Of a stretch of 64,000 bases of DNA, positions 62,707-64,000 are shown one piece after another. The notes below the pieces were generated by a model. It was not told the DNA's origin. It did no database searches and saw only the letters and a program-made list of their open reading frames with translations. The position numbers were made by a program, and so were the translations under genes. This DNA comes from Candidatus Sumerlaeota bacterium (lineage in GTDB: Bacteria > Sumerlaeota > Sumerlaeia > Sumerlaeales > Sumerlaeaceae), in the NCBI GenBank assembly GCA_026398535.1, contig JAPLSQ010000065.1:1-64000 (forward strand), in the 5' to 3' direction. How positions within the stretch are numbered: the stretch's first letter is position 1; each line of letters starts with the position of its first letter.

Positions 62707-64000
62707 CCATGTCTGATGATGACACCCTTAATATGGCGGGTTCCAACGAGGCGTTCAGCGTGCGCGATCGCATGCTTGTCATGCTTCTGCCCTGGATGCG
62801 CGGGCGTCTGAGCGTCCATCCGCCGGGGCAGACGCGGCTTGTGGCCACAGTGTGCGCGGAAGCCGGCACAACGGCATTCGTCAACGCGCCCGAAGCCGAA
62901 CGGCATATTCAGCCGGGCGCGTTCGCCCTGACACTTCCAGGGGATCTTGCCCTCCGCTCCATCCATGTCAAATTGCCTGGAGCGCCGCCGGCAGAGGCGG
63001 GCAGGCATGTCGAAGACATCAAAGCAAAGTTCAATGAAACACTGGGTGACACGCCCGGCGTGCGCGCGCAGCCTTGCGCCGTTTTTCTGCCCGGCATCGG
63101 CGTGATATGCTGGGGCCGGAACAAGCGCGAAGCCGATGTCATCGCCGCTCATTGCCGGCGCGTGATCGGAGGCTGCCGCGGCGGCGAGACCGCGTCCGCG
63201 CCCGCCGCGGACGCGTCGCGCGGCGATTTCGGAGACCGGGTGATTGTCGTTGCCGGGGGCGGCTCAGGCATCGGCCGCGAAGTTGCCGCCCGTCTTCACC
63301 ACGAGGGCGCCCATGTCGCCATCGTCGACCTGTTGCATGAAGCGGCCGCACAGACAGCGGCCCAACTGCAGGGCGCCATAGCCATCGCGTGCGACATCAC
63401 GAACCGCCGCGACGTGCGCGCCATGTTCCACCGTGTCGTCCTCGCCTTCGGCGGCTTCGATGCCGCCGCTGTCACTGCCGGCATTTTCCCCGCGCCCGGC
63501 GCGGATGGGCATGTGGACGACCGCATGTGGGCCGCCGCGTTCAACGTCAACGTCACGGGAAGCTACATCGTGGCCGACGAAGCGCGCGCGGTCTGGCTTG
63601 AGCAGGGTTTGAAGGCCGGCCTTGTGCTCACAACGAGCGCCAACGCCATCGTGGCGAAAAAAGGATCGCTCGCTTACGACACATCAAAGGCCGCCGCGAA
63701 CCATCTCGTGCGCGAGCTGGCAATCGAGCTGGCGCCCCTCGTCCGCGTCAACGCCGTCGCGCCCGCCACCGTCATCGAAGGAAGCGCCATGTTCCCCCGC
63801 GACCGTGTCATCAGCAGCCTCACAAAATACAATGTTTCGTTCAGCGGCGGCGAACCAACCGAATCCCTGCGCGAAAAACTCGCGCTTTTCTACGCCAAAC
63901 GCACCCTGCTCCATGAACCCATCACGCCCGCCGACCAGGCGGAAGCCTACCTTATCCTGCTGTCGGAAAAACTCAGCAAAACCACGGGGCACATCATCCC
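62703..64000 (+). CDS. Short-chain dehydrogenase with the rear part of a rhamnulose-1-phosphate aldolase module (3' truncated by window)
   Basis: 432 residues visible, no stop before the window end. The C-terminal part (~180-432) is a classical SDR: VIVVAGGGSGIGREVAARL (NAD-binding GxxxGxG), the catalytic YDTSKAA, and VEGSAMFPRDRVI-like and EKLSKTTGHII segments that typify the SDR half of bifunctional rhamnulose-1-phosphate aldolase/dehydrogenases. The first ~165 residues match only the rear third of the aldolase half (PWMRGRLSV, TAFVNAPEAERH, AVFLPGIGVICWGRNK), and the metal-binding aldolase lobe that should precede it is absent. The start ATG 62703 overlaps the isomerase stop, so this is a genuine start, not a sequence gap. 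Without the aldolase lobe it probably acts as an oxidoreductase of a sugar or lactaldehyde-type product. Confidence 0.8.
   Translation, partial: MTMSDDDTLNMAGSNEAFSVRDRMLVMLLPWMRGRLSVHPPGQTRLVATVCAEAGTTAFVNAPEAERHIQPGAFALTLPGDLALRSIHVKLPGAPPAEAGRHVEDIKAKFNETLGDTPGVRAQPCAVFLPGIGVICWGRNKREADVIAAHCRRVIGGCRGGETASAPAADASRGDFGDRVIVVAGGGSGIGREVAARLHHEGAHVAIVDLLHEAAAQTAAQLQGAIAIACDITNRRDVRAMFHRVVLAFGGFDAAAVTAGIFPAPGADGHVDDRMWAAAFNVNVTGSYIVADEARAVWLEQGLKAGLVLTTSANAIVAKKGSLAYDTSKAAANHLVRELAIELAPLVRVNAVAPATVIEGSAMFPRDRVISSLTKYNVSFSGGEPTESLREKLALFYAKRTLLHEPITPADQAEAYLILLSEKLSKTTGHII

Overview
The window reads as a contig from an uncultivated, G+C-rich, diderm (Gram-negative-type) bacterium. The evidence for two membranes is two RND efflux systems, several lipobox signal peptides, an OstA/LptA-like periplasmic protein and an Aas-type lysophospholipid acyltransferase. 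LVIVD-repeat and Kelch-repeat secreted proteins, a SpoIID-domain protein, a lone BMC shell protein and GH57/GH-A type glycan enzymes would fit lineages such as Sumerlaeota, Hydrogenedentota or the PVC group. I cannot assign a phylum from the sequence alone. The first 15 bases match the end of an Illumina adapter, so position 1 is probably an assembly end rather than biology. No rRNA, tRNA, CRISPR array, integrase or transposase was seen, and no gene-free stretch exceeds about 300 bases.

Layout. 0-7.6 kb: YgiC/YjfC-type ATP-grasp ligase and a secreted LVIVD protein (both minus), valS, a DUF4434 secreted glycosidase-like protein (minus), and a CysK/CysM-type synthase. 7.8-10 kb: groES-groEL, closed by a strong terminator. 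10.2-21.4 kb: a B12-binding radical SAM protein, two tandem RND adaptor-pump pairs without an outer-membrane channel, and an HdeD-like membrane protein. 21.7-26 kb: a large secreted glycoside hydrolase (minus) and a GH57 enzyme (plus). 26-29 kb (minus): an overlapping set of a glycosylase-like/RadC fusion, an orphan ABC ATPase and a thioredoxin lipoprotein. 29.2-39.2 kb: ruvA and ychF, an RpiB-like isomerase, a thiol-less thioredoxin-like lipoprotein, a BMC shell protein, PTS enzyme I, envelope proteins, a sugar-nucleotide epimerase with a TGA at codon 3, and an aldehyde dehydrogenase. 39.4-44.2 kb (minus): a tightly packed operon of a small lipoprotein, a CPBP protease and two ABC ATPase-permease pairs. 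44.3-51.5 kb: a 12-repeat Kelch protein and an MFS-PlsC-AMP-ligase fusion. 51.6-58 kb: a segment bracketed by two inverted copies of a ~65-bp repeat, holding a multi-PAS hybrid histidine kinase with a frameshift and a second LVIVD protein. 58-59.4 kb: a SpoIID protein with an 11-base poly-G tract. 59.6-64 kb: a coupled operon of a metal-ligand-less amidohydrolase paralogue, an intact amidohydrolase, an AraA-like isomerase, and an SDR that keeps only the rear part of the rhamnulose-1-phosphate aldolase module; it runs off the window.

How it fits together. Much of the window is housekeeping (valS, groESL, ruvA, ychF, ptsI) interleaved with envelope and secreted functions. The most unusual items are the glycosylase-like/RadC fusion, the RpiB-like protein beside a single BMC shell gene, the terminal sugar-catabolism operon with its active/inactive amidohydrolase pair, and the repeat-bracketed kinase segment. 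Three places look broken or error-prone: the adapter-derived stop at position 14, the TGA at 36726, and the poly-C frameshift near 54256. Each could be assembly error or genuine mutation.
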